From Hypoxylon rubiginosum (Eukaryota > Ascomycota > Sordariomycetes > Xylariales > Hypoxylaceae), in contig CADCXA010000027.1 of assembly GCA_902806565.1 (NCBI GenBank), forward strand, positions 1 through 64,000: a stretch of DNA of 64,000 bases. The letters run 5' to 3'. The notes under the pieces are model-generated. The model was not told the origin of the DNA and ran no database searches. It saw only the letters and a program-made list of their open reading frames with translations. Numbering within the stretch: the stretch's first letter is position 1; each line of letters starts with the position of its first letter. A program made the translations under genes and the position numbers. This document shows positions 26,336-37,429 of the stretch, piece after piece.

Positions 26336-28409
26336 TTACAGTTGAGCCATCGTCTCGCCTAGTTTCTTCGTGCAAAAGGCACCAAAATACTCATTCAAGG
26401 CAGCAACGGTCCCGCTACCCTCAGCAAGACTCATTACGACGCCTACGTAGCCGTCGGGTCGAACGACGACGACGCCGCCCCTTTCTGGGTCTAGCCCCAT
26501 CTTGGCGTGCGCCGCAGCAGAGGCATCAGGCACACGACGATCCCATCTATCGTCGGCGTAGACATGGTCGCGGTAACGAGCTAGTAGGTCCGGAAGGTCG
26601 CGTGAGATCTCAATCTGACTTCGCCGTGCAGCAAATACGGTGCAGACGGTGAAGAAGAGGCTGTGAGGGTTATGCGTCTCGTGGTGCGACACAGAGCCGA
26701 TGTCCGGGCGAAGATAGGATCCGTAGAACGATCTCTTGTCGCCGAGATGGAAAGCCAAATCCTTCAGTGCTTTGGAGGTGACCGAAGGCTTTCCGGCGAA
26801 AATATAGATTCGGAATGAGCCATTGAGAGGAACCTCTTGTTCCAAATGAACGACGTTGGCATCCACAACCCGCGTGACGTCGGCGTTAATCATGATTCGC
26901 CCCGTTCGCAGTTTAGTTCCATCGGGATGGATCAACGGGGATTGAGCTGGATGGCCTGAGGACCAATTGAGCGCGTTAGGCTTGTATGCTACACCATAGC
27001 CGCTGGTAAACTCGCAAGCCTCCTTGAAAGTTCTCACGAACTCATTGTCTTCCTCCTGGGTACTCGTCTGCTCTGATGCCGCCTGTACCTCCGTTGCAGC
27101 AGGTGGTCGTTGTGAAAATAGCTTCGCATATTTGTTATCAAAAGACAACAGGGTCTCGGCAACTTCTTTGCGTTCAGGTTCGTACGTCGTCAGGAGTGCT
27201 CGGTCGGCGAACCCCGCCTCGACGGCGTGAATCTTCCATGCGAGATTCAAGGCGTCCAAAAAGGCCGTGTTCATACCTTGACCGGCTTTCGGCTGCATAG
27301 GATTAGCGCTGATATTTCCAGGAGATATAGAGACCTTACACTGTGAGTATGGCACGCATCACCGCCTAAGAACACCCGGTGGTCGATTGTGTATTTGGCT
27401 GAAATTCCTTGCCCGATTGGATAAACTGAGTACCATTCTACGCGCTCCCATTCAATCAAGTATGGGTGGAAAATCTTTTTCGCAGAAGCCTGAACTTCTT
27501 CCTCGGTAGCAGTTTTGCGCGGGTTCCAGTCTGGATCTGTGGAAGATGCGATCTGAATGTATAACCGAACCATGTTATCCTCCCGAGGAATTACCATGAT
27601 CGAACCGTGCTCGGAGTGTATCGTACATTTCATCTGAAACATGTCCAATTAGTTCAAGGCCTGCTGAGGTTACCTTACACATGATGACGAACCTTGATGT
27701 CTGGGAAGTCAGTCTTGACAACACCGTCCATAACGCCCCAAACATGCGAAATGGGATCCTTGTGGGTAATATTGATGCCTAACTGATCCCTAATAAAAGA
27801 TCTAGCACCCTCACCTCCGAATAGGTACTTGGCTCGGACCGTATCTTGCTGAGTCCCGTCAATGTGCTTGAGATTTACTTCGACAGGATACTCCGGGTCT
27901 GCTTTATCGTCCGACTTGAACCCTTTGATAGTCCATGGTCGTTGCACATGGACGCCGTTCTTTTCCAAATCCGAGATAAACACGCGCTCAATTCGGCCCT
28001 GGTGCAACAGCGTGGTAAAAGGATATCTCGCATCGATGAAACTTGGACAGCTCGCCCATGTGCCAGTTCTAACAATGCCCCGGCCGTTCTTAGGTGGATC
28101 CCAGAAGGCGACCTCAAAGACTCTGGCGGGTTTATGCGCCATGATGGCCGATTTCAGGCCCATATTGCGTAAGAGGTCTAGCGACCGAGGTTGGATGCCA
28201 TCCGCGCGCCCCGTGGGTGTAGGTTCGGCCCGGTTGTCAATGTGCCTGATGCTGTAGCCCCATCTTGCGAGACATGTCGAGAGCATGAGTCCGACAGGAC
28301 CGGCGCCAACAATTACTATATGAATCAGTAAAATGTTGCATTCCATGGTAGTCTACTCACCAATATCATAGTGCTGAAGAGTAGCCCTCTTCGCGAGCTT
28401 GCCCTCCAT
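26336..28409 (-). CDS. FAD-dependent monooxygenase, phenol 2-monooxygenase type
   Basis: Four exons (28409-28361, 28315-27693, 27633-27340, 27292-26336) predict 640 aa. Residues 16-25 hold the FAD-binding GAGPVG loop. An ADG motif at 54-56 and a GD motif in [17 protein letters not shown] (about 314-330) are the other two flavin contacts of class A aromatic hydroxylases (FAD_binding_3). The C-terminal 200 residues match the thioredoxin-like dimerisation domain of phenol hydroxylases. Expected reaction: NADPH- and O2-dependent hydroxylation of a phenolic ring, probably in the cytosol. The substrate is unknown. No transporter, transcription factor or ring-cleavage gene is adjacent, so it is not obviously part of a catabolic or secondary-metabolite cluster. 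Introns are very short (45, 59 and 47 nt). Confidence 0.9.
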
Positions 28410-30841
28410 CGCCTGTGGTCTGGCCTAAGTCTATCCAGAACAAGAAGACGACAAGGTAAATGGTTCAAGTCACGATAAGATCCGACAGAGAAAATATTTC
28501 ATGGGATAAGAGTTGAATAGAAGAAAGAAATCCCTAGAACAAGTATCTGTGTAGCTATATGCCAATCGATAACCTTGTCTAGATGGTTGCCCAGATAGGA
28601 TAGGGGTCACCAGAAGGATTTTAGGGAACGAAAGACTTTGTGCTTATCACACCAGAAGGAAGAGATTTTGTCTGTTGGGCTGACCCGAACTCTAGGTATA
28701 ATTTAACTTGCGTTGATTACATATGTAGGAGAATGACCGAGGGAGAATATATAAGAGTAAGACGTAAAAGCCACACTAGCAGTATGCAACGGCAGGAATC
28801 TCGGGAAGTGTATCATACTCTACCAAGACCATTATCATAAGGGGCGCTTTCTTAAGGCACAGAAGGCCGAGCAGGCGTCCATTGGGGATTGCTTATTGGT
28901 CTTTAAGAGGGTTGGCAAAGACCTAGACAAACGGGATTGGAGAGGAAAAGGAGGCTAGCGTAAACGATTCGGACCTAAGCCTCGAACTCAGTCGGTACGG
29001 ATGAGGAGGTATTCTTCGGGTTTCTCTGCTGTGGCCTATGATCAGCAAAACGAAGGTTGACGCTCACCTGAGATGAAAGACCCGGGATATCGACTCGGCA
29101 ATGAAAAGTGGGGCCGTGGCGGGGGTGTTAACGGCTGAAGAGAACGGGAATGGGTTTTGAGTTGAATTGAAGAGCCAAGATTCCCGGGTGGGACGGAGAC
29201 GACCCAATGGTACTGGCGAGTTTCAGCTTTCAGGTCATCATCATCAAATGCTCTAACAGCTCCGGCATCTTTTCCGGCGTTAACACTGGACCTTGGCTGT
29301 ATGTCCGACTTTCGAGAGGGTTGTAATGTATTGTACGTATCTGGATTAAGGTAGGAGGTACCCCATAAAATATTTTCCGTATTCTCCGCAACCAGGCATC
29401 GTCTTATCTTATATACATACGAATGTAGACTTTGATAAATATGATGTTGGTGATCTCTCGAAAAACATTGCTTTCAGGACTTGGTTTTCTCCCTTTTTTT
29501 CCTTTTTTTTATTTTTTATTTTTTTTAAGATTAGGTACCTAGGCTCTTCTGTCTGAAAGGCGTTGGGGTGTTTCAATACATACCTCCTAGCATGCAAATT
29601 ACCTAGGTATGTACAGTAAGGATCTGCTGGCCATTACTAGAGAATAGAAAAATAAACTTGAATCAAGTTACGAGGAAACAGAAGAGTTCATACGATGCTT
29701 CCGCAAACAGGCAATGTAACAAGTTGGAGAATTTGACCACGAACTAGGTAGTACGGGAAATGCCGTCTTGTATTCTGCGGGATCTTGCAGATGAGGCTGA
29801 GTCAGGGATTGTTGAATTGGATGCTCAGACTCTCAATCTGAACCATGCTCTTTACATGCGGAATCGGGTAGCTCAGGACTTGCATTCACTGGAATAACAC
29901 GCATAGAGGTTGTACGAGATCCGAGAAATGTACCTAGCCAGTATCTCTGTACCATGGTTCAACAAGCTTGCGAAGTTCCCAAATGCAAGCATGTTCTGTG
30001 GTAATAGCATACTTACCTAGGCACCTAAGGGAAGAAGGTATTTGTTAGCTACACCTGCGGAAAACGACCATTTGATTCGAAAAGAACCAAGACCTTGCTA
30101 ACTAATAGCAGATAAAGTGGCTAGGTTTTGATACAGGCATGTGTGGAAAGATCAGGAATTCGGATCATGTACCAAAGTTGGTATGCATCTAAGCAGCAAT
30201 TAGAAGCTTTAAGGTTACAGGGGTATTGCAGGGATTCTCAGGGGATCGACAAAGGCTGGATGCGGCGACAATCCTAGTAGGAGGTATGTGTCTGTGTGTC
30301 TAGGTAATGATGTGGCCTGTGCATTTGCTACCTTTGTTATCGTGCCTTACATCTACAGTTTATCTATCCATCTAACCCATCTTCGCAACCTCAACTTTTC
30401 CTATCGAGATAGCTCCTTCCTCGGCGTCCATTCTAAACAGCGCGACGCGCAACGCTGTTGCCCAAATCTACTGTAAATCCCGGTTTTGCATACGCGTAGC
30501 TGTAACGTACGTTCCTTCCCTTTTTTTTTTTTTTTTGCCTACATGTACCTAGGTGACTACCGGCCCCCTCATCATTCTGGTTTCCCCGGTGCAGCTGCCC
30601 ATCTACAAACTTCATGACACCTCAGTCAGCTTTCCTTTCTTCCCTTTTACAACAACGAACTGCCATTTTCAATAGCAACCAGCAGCCATCGCACACTTTT
30701 CATTCTACAATTCGCCTGCTACCTTATCTAAGATTAGCACATTGCGCCTGTATCAGGAACTTAAGCCTCTACAGTCTCAATTTCCCCCATTTCCATTTCT
30801 ATTTCTATTTCCAAGTCACGACCTTAAGAGTAACTGTGACC
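28410..30841. other. Intergenic, shared promoter region, no gene seen
   Basis: About 2.4 kb between the divergently transcribed monooxygenase and SUMO protease. It contains T-rich runs near 29,491-29,527 and 30,521-30,536 and several CCTAGG-type palindromes, one a perfect TACCTAGGTA at 29,600-29,609. A frame open from 30,614 into the protease's first exon is probably 5' leader. Confidence 0.5.
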
Positions 30842-33171
30842 ATGTCGTTAACTATGAATCGACTACAGCACGAGTGGCGCAACCCTCGCCACTGCGCCAT
30901 CTGCGGTGTCTGTCGCGCAAATCGCCAGCGCATCAATCGAGAATCCCTTGCCGACGCGCACCAAACCGGCAAGCTCTTTGCCCGAGACGTCGGTGCTCCC
31001 CTAGATGCCGCGCCAATCTACGAACGACTCGTTAGGGTTCCGCGCTCGAACCAACCCGTACTCATCCAGCTTCCACATATGAACCGCCCTGTCGCTCCCT
31101 CGGAACCCTTTCCTCTCAGATCTCGAAAGCGACGCTACACACCCCTGACACCCGTACCTCTCACTCCACAAAAGCGACTTTACACAACGCTGCAGCAAGA
31201 GCATAACGAATCAGCAGCAGAAGCTACTGAGTTGTGCACGCCTGTACCAGTAAGTTATGACCTAGTCATATCTAATTTATCCTTTGTTTCGGTCGGAAGC
31301 TAATGTTGCTCAAGAAACGAGATTCCAGGGCTAGTTAGGAACCGCCCCGTTATACTTGGTCAGCTGTCTCTTCTCAGCGCAGTCGCCCTAATACTCCCTT
31401 TATACCTGTCGATCCGCCCGAGCGTTTCCCACCCTTAGACCCCGAGCTTAGACGCTATCTACTCCGGCCCGATCCGACATCGAAGCTGCCTTGGACTATC
31501 GCGAATCCACCCTCCGTGGCTCCAAAGCGTGATTCTTACCCAATGCCTGGAGCTTGGCCGTCCGAGCTCGACGATGAAGACGTGGAGACGTCGACGGATA
31601 AAAACATGATCTTACCTACTCGACTCGGCTCTAATATATACAATGCCGTCTCCTACTTGCGGGATTCATCTTTCAATCTCTACAATAAATTCTTCCATAC
31701 CAACCAACAATCCTCTACTACTCTTACATCCACCCCGCAAGATGACGAGCGGTCTTCTAAACGCCGCCGAGTCGAGGCCGAGGAATATTCCAACATGGTA
31801 CCTAAGGCTAAGTCGGCTTCATATCCGAGACCCAGTCCCGATTCAAGTCCGTTTGGCGATCCCATGGACATTGATTCGGTATGCCTCGAGAAGCTCGACG
31901 GGTTAGACATATCGCCACCTCTGTCTCCCATACATTCATCGCACTCTCCCATTGCCATGAATACCGCTAGAAGAGCTGCACGGCTATTTTCCAGCGGTAA
32001 GAAAACTTGGTCGAAGCGCACCAAGATCCAGATGGTAACTCCGCCGCCCGAAGATCAAGAAGAGATATCGACCCGCCGTGAGAAACCTGCCCCTACCACT
32101 GGGTCTACGTATGATCGAGTTTGGCAACCTCCCCCTCCGCCGAAGTATACGAACATCCGCGAGTTTTTCGACCATGATGGCGAATATGGTCTGCCTGGTT
32201 TGGAACGATTAAGTCTCACGCCTAACGACACTAAGATATACGAATTAGATTCGCAGCGTCAGGAACGACTGCGCATTGAAAAGGAGAAGGCAGAGAAGGA
32301 ACGCCAGGAGCTTCTGCGGATTGCGAAGGAGAAAGCAGAAAAAGAACGCCAAGAACGCCTTCGCGTAGAGCAAGAAGAAGCGAATAAAAAACTCAGTGCA
32401 TTTGGCCTACGAAAGGCAAAGACGGCCCTTATTACCCCTCTCAGCAACGAATGGGATCAAAAAGCCACTGAAGCGCTCAGTACAGGCCATACTCCCGAGA
32501 TCAAATGGCAAGGAGCCATCCATAGTGACGGTGTGCAACTCACGCCACATGATTTTGGGAGGCTAGTCCCCGCGGGAGCGTGGCTGAACGACAACGCTAT
32601 TCAAGCTGCTCTACTGCATCTTGCGATTTATATCAACAATGCAGCCGGTGTCGTGCCCAAGAAGAACACACCGAAGTGTGTAGCTATCTCTTCTCAATAT
32701 TGGTCGAGTTACCAGGGCGACAAGCGTAACAAACTATTCCCAAGAGGACTTTCACGAACCTGGGGTATGCGTCCTGACAACTTCCTCAACATCGACACGG
32801 TGCTCGTCCCAGTCAACAGGAATAGCCACTGGACCGTGATTGTTATCCGCCCTTCACGCCGAAGTATTGCTTACCTTGACTCGTTCTACGGATCACCAGC
32901 GTCGCACATTCGGGATACTCGTGACTGGCTTCGACAGTTCTTGGGGGCCAAGTATGTGGCTGATGATTGGAGCGAGGAACTTTACAAGATCCCCAGGCAG
33001 TCGAATGGCTGGGACTGCGGTATGTTCGTGATTACGAACTCGATCTATGTAGCACTTGGCCTAGATCCTTACTGCTACGACGAGGATGACTTGCCTCTTC
33101 AGAGGCGTAGAATTGCTGCAATGCTCTTGCACGGCGGCTTCACCGGACCATTCGATCTATCACACTTGTGA
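30842..33171 (+). CDS. SUMO-specific protease, Ulp/SENP (C48) family
   Basis: Exon 1 is 30842-31249 and exon 2 starts at 31339, giving 746 aa. A second possible acceptor at 31,377/31,378 would remove 13 residues. The C-terminal 200 residues form the cysteine protease domain: WLND motif, catalytic His633 in SHWTV, Asp650 in LDSF, Gln690 and nucleophile Cys696 in SNGWDCGMF. The complete triad plus oxyanion Gln suggests an active SUMO maturation and deconjugation enzyme. Before it are three 15-residue charged repeats (about 441-487, each near RQERLRIEKEKAEKE) forming a coiled coil. A long disordered N-terminal region includes basic KRRR patches that may direct nuclear or nuclear-pore localisation. 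Ulp1 versus Ulp2 cannot be decided from sequence alone. Confidence 0.9.
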
Positions 33172-34094
33172 CCAATAACGACACAGCACTGCACGACAAC
33201 TTTAGTTGCAAGAGATGAACGAGGCAGAGGCGTATCGTCACACCAACACTACTATAATGTTCCCTTATCGAGGTCTACCACTGCGTTGAAGCAGTGTTTG
33301 CCCGAATTTGTGGCAATTTTGTATGCGGCTCGAACCGCCTACTTGAGTACTATCAGGGGTGAAGGAAGGAATACGCACACAGTCTTGGTGGTTTTTTTTC
33401 TAATCGATTTGGACTTGGTTGGCATTCTATGATATCCCCAAGGCAGTACGATTAAACGGAGTTATAAAGGATTGAATTGATGGCCCTAGCAAGACGGCAG
33501 ATGCGCACGGCCCCCTCGGAAAAGGAGGGATTTGTAGGATTGGAAATGTTTGGAGTTTCGGCGTTTAAGAGAAGGCTGAGACATCATTGTAAGATAGATG
33601 CTCACGCCAATTTGGAATGGCCTCAGAGCCACAGCAGAAAGTCCCCTAGCACGGGCAGGATAGCAAGTCGTCGACGTAATGTCCGACTGAATTGATTGGA
33701 ATCAACCAATTTGGACTACTCTTTGTCTCTGGTATGTGATATGTCCCGTATAGTGCATACCGGCAGACTCAACTCCTATGAAGTTTCGGTCAAGATATCC
33801 GTAAACGATGAGGGATATGAGGTAACGAAAGCGCCTTAACATATTCTCTTCGTCTACACGTATAGAAATTCGCTCACAAAGTTTTATCAAATATCTTCAT
33901 ATCGGTGACACCTAAACGACCAAAATTACGAGCCAGTTCATCAACTTAGTCCGTCCCCCCTTCGCCCACGTCCAACAACAGGAAGATGACAACCCGCATT
34001 ATCGATATATCCAATATCTGCCCTACCGATACTATTCCCAGATCTCCATGCGGGCTCCTAGCTAACCGCAATAAGGGGGGGCATCTCTACCCAC
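33172..34094. other. Intergenic, 3' flank plus duplicated block
   Basis: 3' flank of the SUMO protease. From about 33,979 to 34,075 it holds the first of three related blocks (GGAAGATGAC...ATCGATATATCC...) that lie downstream of each member of the Cys/His-rich gene array. No gene seen. Confidence 0.5.
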
Positions 34095-34508
34095 TTAGCC
34101 CTGCCAACCGTGAATGATTTGCCTGCGCCGTCGGTACTCGACGATCGTGGCATCATCCCAAAGGCTAGGAGAGGTAAGTTGATTTGTTAGTATAAAGCTT
34201 TCTCATTCAGCCAAAAAGAGGGGGGCGGGGGCGGAGATAAATGCTTACAAAGGCGTCCCCGAGCACCCAGGAGTGCACGGGTAGGACAATAACGTATTTT
34301 CGTTGAAGAGCAGACAGCCTCGGGAGAGACAGTGGCACGCGTGATTCCGGCGCTTGGTATAGCTGACCATGGGGCGCGTTACGTTGTTGGTCGTCTCTAG
34401 GACATGGTGGCCGCAGCTGTAGAAGTGGTGGTATTTGAGGCAGCAGTGTTCGTAGCCGCGAGGAATGACGATCGTGGTCGGCATCGTGGCCGCAATCGTG
34501 GTCGGCAT
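34095..34508 (-). CDS. Small Cys/His-rich protein, tandem copy A
   Basis: Two exons (34508-34249, 34164-34095) predict 109 aa. The intron is 84 nt, phase 2, with GTAAGC donor and a perfect TACTAAC branch site. The core resembles the two neighbouring genes: a Cys, then HHFYSCGHHVLE, then a CxxRGC-type cluster and a CTPGC motif, suggesting zinc binding or disulfides. There is no signal peptide, so an intracellular zinc-binding protein is more likely than a secreted effector. The N-terminus carries an internal duplication (MPTTI repeated after eight residues), so Met9 is an alternative start. Function unknown. Confidence 0.65.
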
Positions 34509-35091
34509 GGTCGACGTAGAGGCAAAGGCCCAAGTGTTTCTGTTGTCGAAGTTTCTATTTTCGTTATTTTCGTGGACCCTGCTTTGGATAAGTACCTACT
34601 TAGGGTATGCTGTTGTCTTGTTATTGCTTGATAGTAAGGGGGAAGAGGGGGGGAAGACAACCAAGGGGGATAGTATTTTTTCAATACGTCCCGACTTCCC
34701 ATATATTCCTAACAGAACATACACAACTTAGGTACTCGTTAATAACGCTGTCAACAAACATTCATCGTTTTACCACTTCATCACATATGATTCAGTGGCT
34801 GAAGAGGCATCGAATCAGCTAATTCGACTCTCCTATGAATCACATAGGTATTACACGTTTCTGTGAATAAGACGTGCTTCGTTACGAAAGGGTACATCAC
34901 GGTCGATATCCAACAATCTGGTACAGAAGCGCTAGCTCCTGTATAATGACCACCTATATGTAGCTATCTCAGGAAGATGACACCAGCATTATCGATATAT
35001 CCATATCTGCCCTAACCCCCAAGGCCTGAACGCCTGAGATTATTCCCAGATCTCCAGGCGGCCTCCTAGGTTACCGGAATAGGAGCGTCGT
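34509..35091. other. Spacer between tandem copies A and B
   Basis: Promoter of copy A and 3' flank of copy B. A downstream block at 34,970-35,085 is recognisably similar to the blocks at 33,979-34,075 and 35,948-36,040. Confidence 0.55.
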
Positions 35092-35500
35092 CTATGCCCG
35101 CCGCTGGGGATTTTTCACTTGTCGTCTCTCTTGTCGGTAGTTCTCGATGTCGATATCATCATCAGGTCTACGAGAAGTAATTTCTTTTGTTAGTATGACA
35201 CCTTTTTCCGTTAGGGAGGGATGGAGAGAGAGCGGAAATAAATGCTTACATGGACGTTCCCGTCTCCCAGCATCCGGGAGTGCACGGGTTGCGAAGTATC
35301 TCGTTTACATTGAGGACACGACAGCCTCGCTGGTGACAAGACCCTGTATGATTCTTCTGCTTATACCAGCTGACCTTCTGCTGCGTTTCATCGCCGGTAT
35401 TTTCTAGGACATGGTGGGCGCAGTGGTAGAAGTAGCTGTATTTGTGGCAGCAGGTTTCGAAGCCGCGAGGAATCTTCTTCGTGGTCTTCGTGTTCGTCAT
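35092..35500 (-). CDS. Small Cys/His-rich protein, tandem copy B
   Basis: Two exons (35500-35250, 35167-35092) predict 108 aa. The frame is open upstream to 35,581 but the first ATG is at 35,500. The 82-nt phase-2 intron has the same GTAAGCATTTAT donor context and CTAACAAA branch site as copy A. The core matches copy A: IPRGFETCC, YFYHCAHHVLE, CHQRGC, CTPGC. The Gly of the CGH motif is Ala here. The C-terminal tail is acidic then basic and not conserved. Likely a paralogue of copies A and C; function unknown. Confidence 0.65.
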
Positions 35501-36071
35501 GGTTGAAGCCGAGGCAAGGCTAGGTGTCCCTTTTGTCGATGTTTTTATCCTCGGTATTGCTGTTGACTCTATTTTGGACAATAACCTAGGTATTCGAGGC
35601 TTGATATTGTCTTGTTGTTACTTGATAACACCTAGGGAGGAATAGGGAGGAAATAGCCAAAGAGGAGAGTACTTTAAAATATTTTCCAGCCTCCCAAATC
35701 CTCCTGATAGAGCCTCCACGACTTCCTCGTCAAGGAAACTGTCAGCTAGCGTTCGTTCCGCTGCCTCGTCACATATGATTTGGTCACTGAAGCATCTGAT
35801 CAGCCAACCTAACTTCCCCGTTGATCACTCATCACACGTTGCCGTGAATAAGGCGTGCTTCATTGCGCAGAGGGTATGTCACGGAAGATCCATCAGCTTG
35901 GTACAGTGGCGCTAGCTGCTGTATATTGACTACCTAGGTAGCTACCTCAGGAAGATGACTCCTGTATTGTCGACATACCCATATCCACCGCCAAGACCTG
36001 ATACCTAATCAGATCTCCCAAGTCTCCCAGTGTTGCAGTGTTGCCGCGGCAAGGGGATGTCTCCGCAGCCC
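35501..36071. other. Spacer between tandem copies B and C
   Basis: Promoter of copy B and 3' flank of copy C. Contains TACCTAGGTA at 35,931-35,940 and the third similar downstream block at 35,948-36,040. Confidence 0.55.
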
Positions 36072-36592
36072 CTAAAGGCGCTCGAAGTACACAATGTTCT
36101 CGTTGTCTCCAAGCTCACGTCTCCAATGCTCCCGCTCCTTCTCCATTTCCAGCCGCCGCTCCTCTCGTCGTCGACGCGCCTCTTCCAGTTCCGCTCCCTT
36201 GAGTGTCGCATCCTCCCACTCTTCCTTTGCTTTCCGTTGGAGATTGATCATAGGGAGGTCATCCACGGGGCTTGCGAGGGGGGGATTTGTTAGCAACGCT
36301 TTGTCGGTAAAGCCAAGGGGGGGTTGGAAAATGCTTACAGAGTCACGCCGGGGCAGTCGGGTATGCATCGTTTGGGGATAATCACGTTCAACTTAAGGAT
36401 CTTGCAGCCTCGCAGGCTACAGGGCCTCCAGTGGTAGTCGTTTTTAAAGCGGCGGATCACGTCGCGCGTTTTGTTGCCGGCTTTTTCCTGGACGGGGTGG
36501 CCGCACTCGTAGAAGTGGTGGGCATCGACGCAATAGGTTTTGTGGCTCTCAGGGATGCCGAAGTAGGTGGCTGTCCATTCTAGGCCAGCCAT
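36072..36592 (-). CDS. Small Cys/His-rich protein with coiled-coil tail, tandem copy C
   Basis: Two exons (36592-36339, 36270-36072) predict 150 aa. Intron (68 nt) is phase 2 at the same position as in copies A and B, with GTAAGCATTT donor and GCTAACAAA branch. The core shows YCVDAHHFYECGHPVQE, CSLRGC and a final C-x3-C (CIPDC). Unlike its neighbours, exon 2 encodes a long, highly charged Arg/Glu helix (about residues 95-145), probably a coiled coil, so the tails of the three proteins have diverged strongly while the Cys/His core is kept. Function unknown. Confidence 0.7.
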
Positions 36593-37429
36593 GGTCGACA
36601 CGGAGGCAAGACCAAGAGTCCTCTTTATCGTGGTTGTTGTCGTTGTCGTTATCGCTATCGGCGCTACTGCGTAAGATAGGTACAGTACGTGTATCGTTGT
36701 CTGATATTGCTTGATAGTAGAGGATAATAAGGGGCAGGGAAGCTAGGTGGTGGCGTTTCTTAAATACTCCCAGGTTTACCAGGTCTTCCCAACAGAACCT
36801 ACATGAGTTACTCATCAAAGGACACCGTTGTTCTGTCATTTCGTCACGTATGCTTCTAGTTGTCGGAAGTGTCATCAAATCCCCCCACCGAACTCGCCTA
36901 TTAGTCACTTATCACACGTTGCGAATGAAGTGGCTCGTTATGAAAGGGTATCTCACGCAAGATTCATCGATCCGGTAGAGCTATCCGTGATGTATTGTCC
37001 AGCTACCTTAAACATGACATGACGTCCATGTCTGGAGCCGGTCAAAACGTGACGCACGAAGCATGCTCGCTCGCCTGCTGCCAAACGTAAAAAGATTACC
37101 AGCCAGCTATTGCTTGTCTGCTCTCCAACAACGTACGAAGACGACACTCAACGTCGGAGAAACCTCAAAAATTCCTATCCGTCCTCGTAGAACTCCGCCC
37201 AATGCAAGTGGGATATATCGCGGCCCTCCTCCAATATCTATCCATTTAAGCAACCCCCCTTTTTAATTCTTGACGGCTTGATGCCTCCCTTTCGGCAAAT
37301 AGGACACCATCGAAGGGTTCCCAGTTTCGCCAATACTCTTGAAGCCCGGCTCTAAACCCCCCTTTTTTTCTTCCAATCCCAATTCGACGTACCTTTCGGG
37401 TTTAGGTCCGTATTCTAGGCAGCTGAGGT
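36593..37429. other. Intergenic, nothing recognised
   Basis: Promoter side of copy C and 3' flank of the mitochondrial carrier. The first 300 bases resemble the upstream regions of copies A and B (GCTTGATAGTA, CCCAACAGAACCTAC-type fragments). Confidence 0.5.

Noticed and set aside
26336..28409. Secondary-metabolite cluster around the monooxygenase
   Set aside because: No synthase, transporter, P450 or pathway regulator is found in the flanking genes.
28640..28840. 66-codon plus-strand ORF upstream of the monooxygenase
   Set aside because: No homology signal, splice partner or suitable start context.
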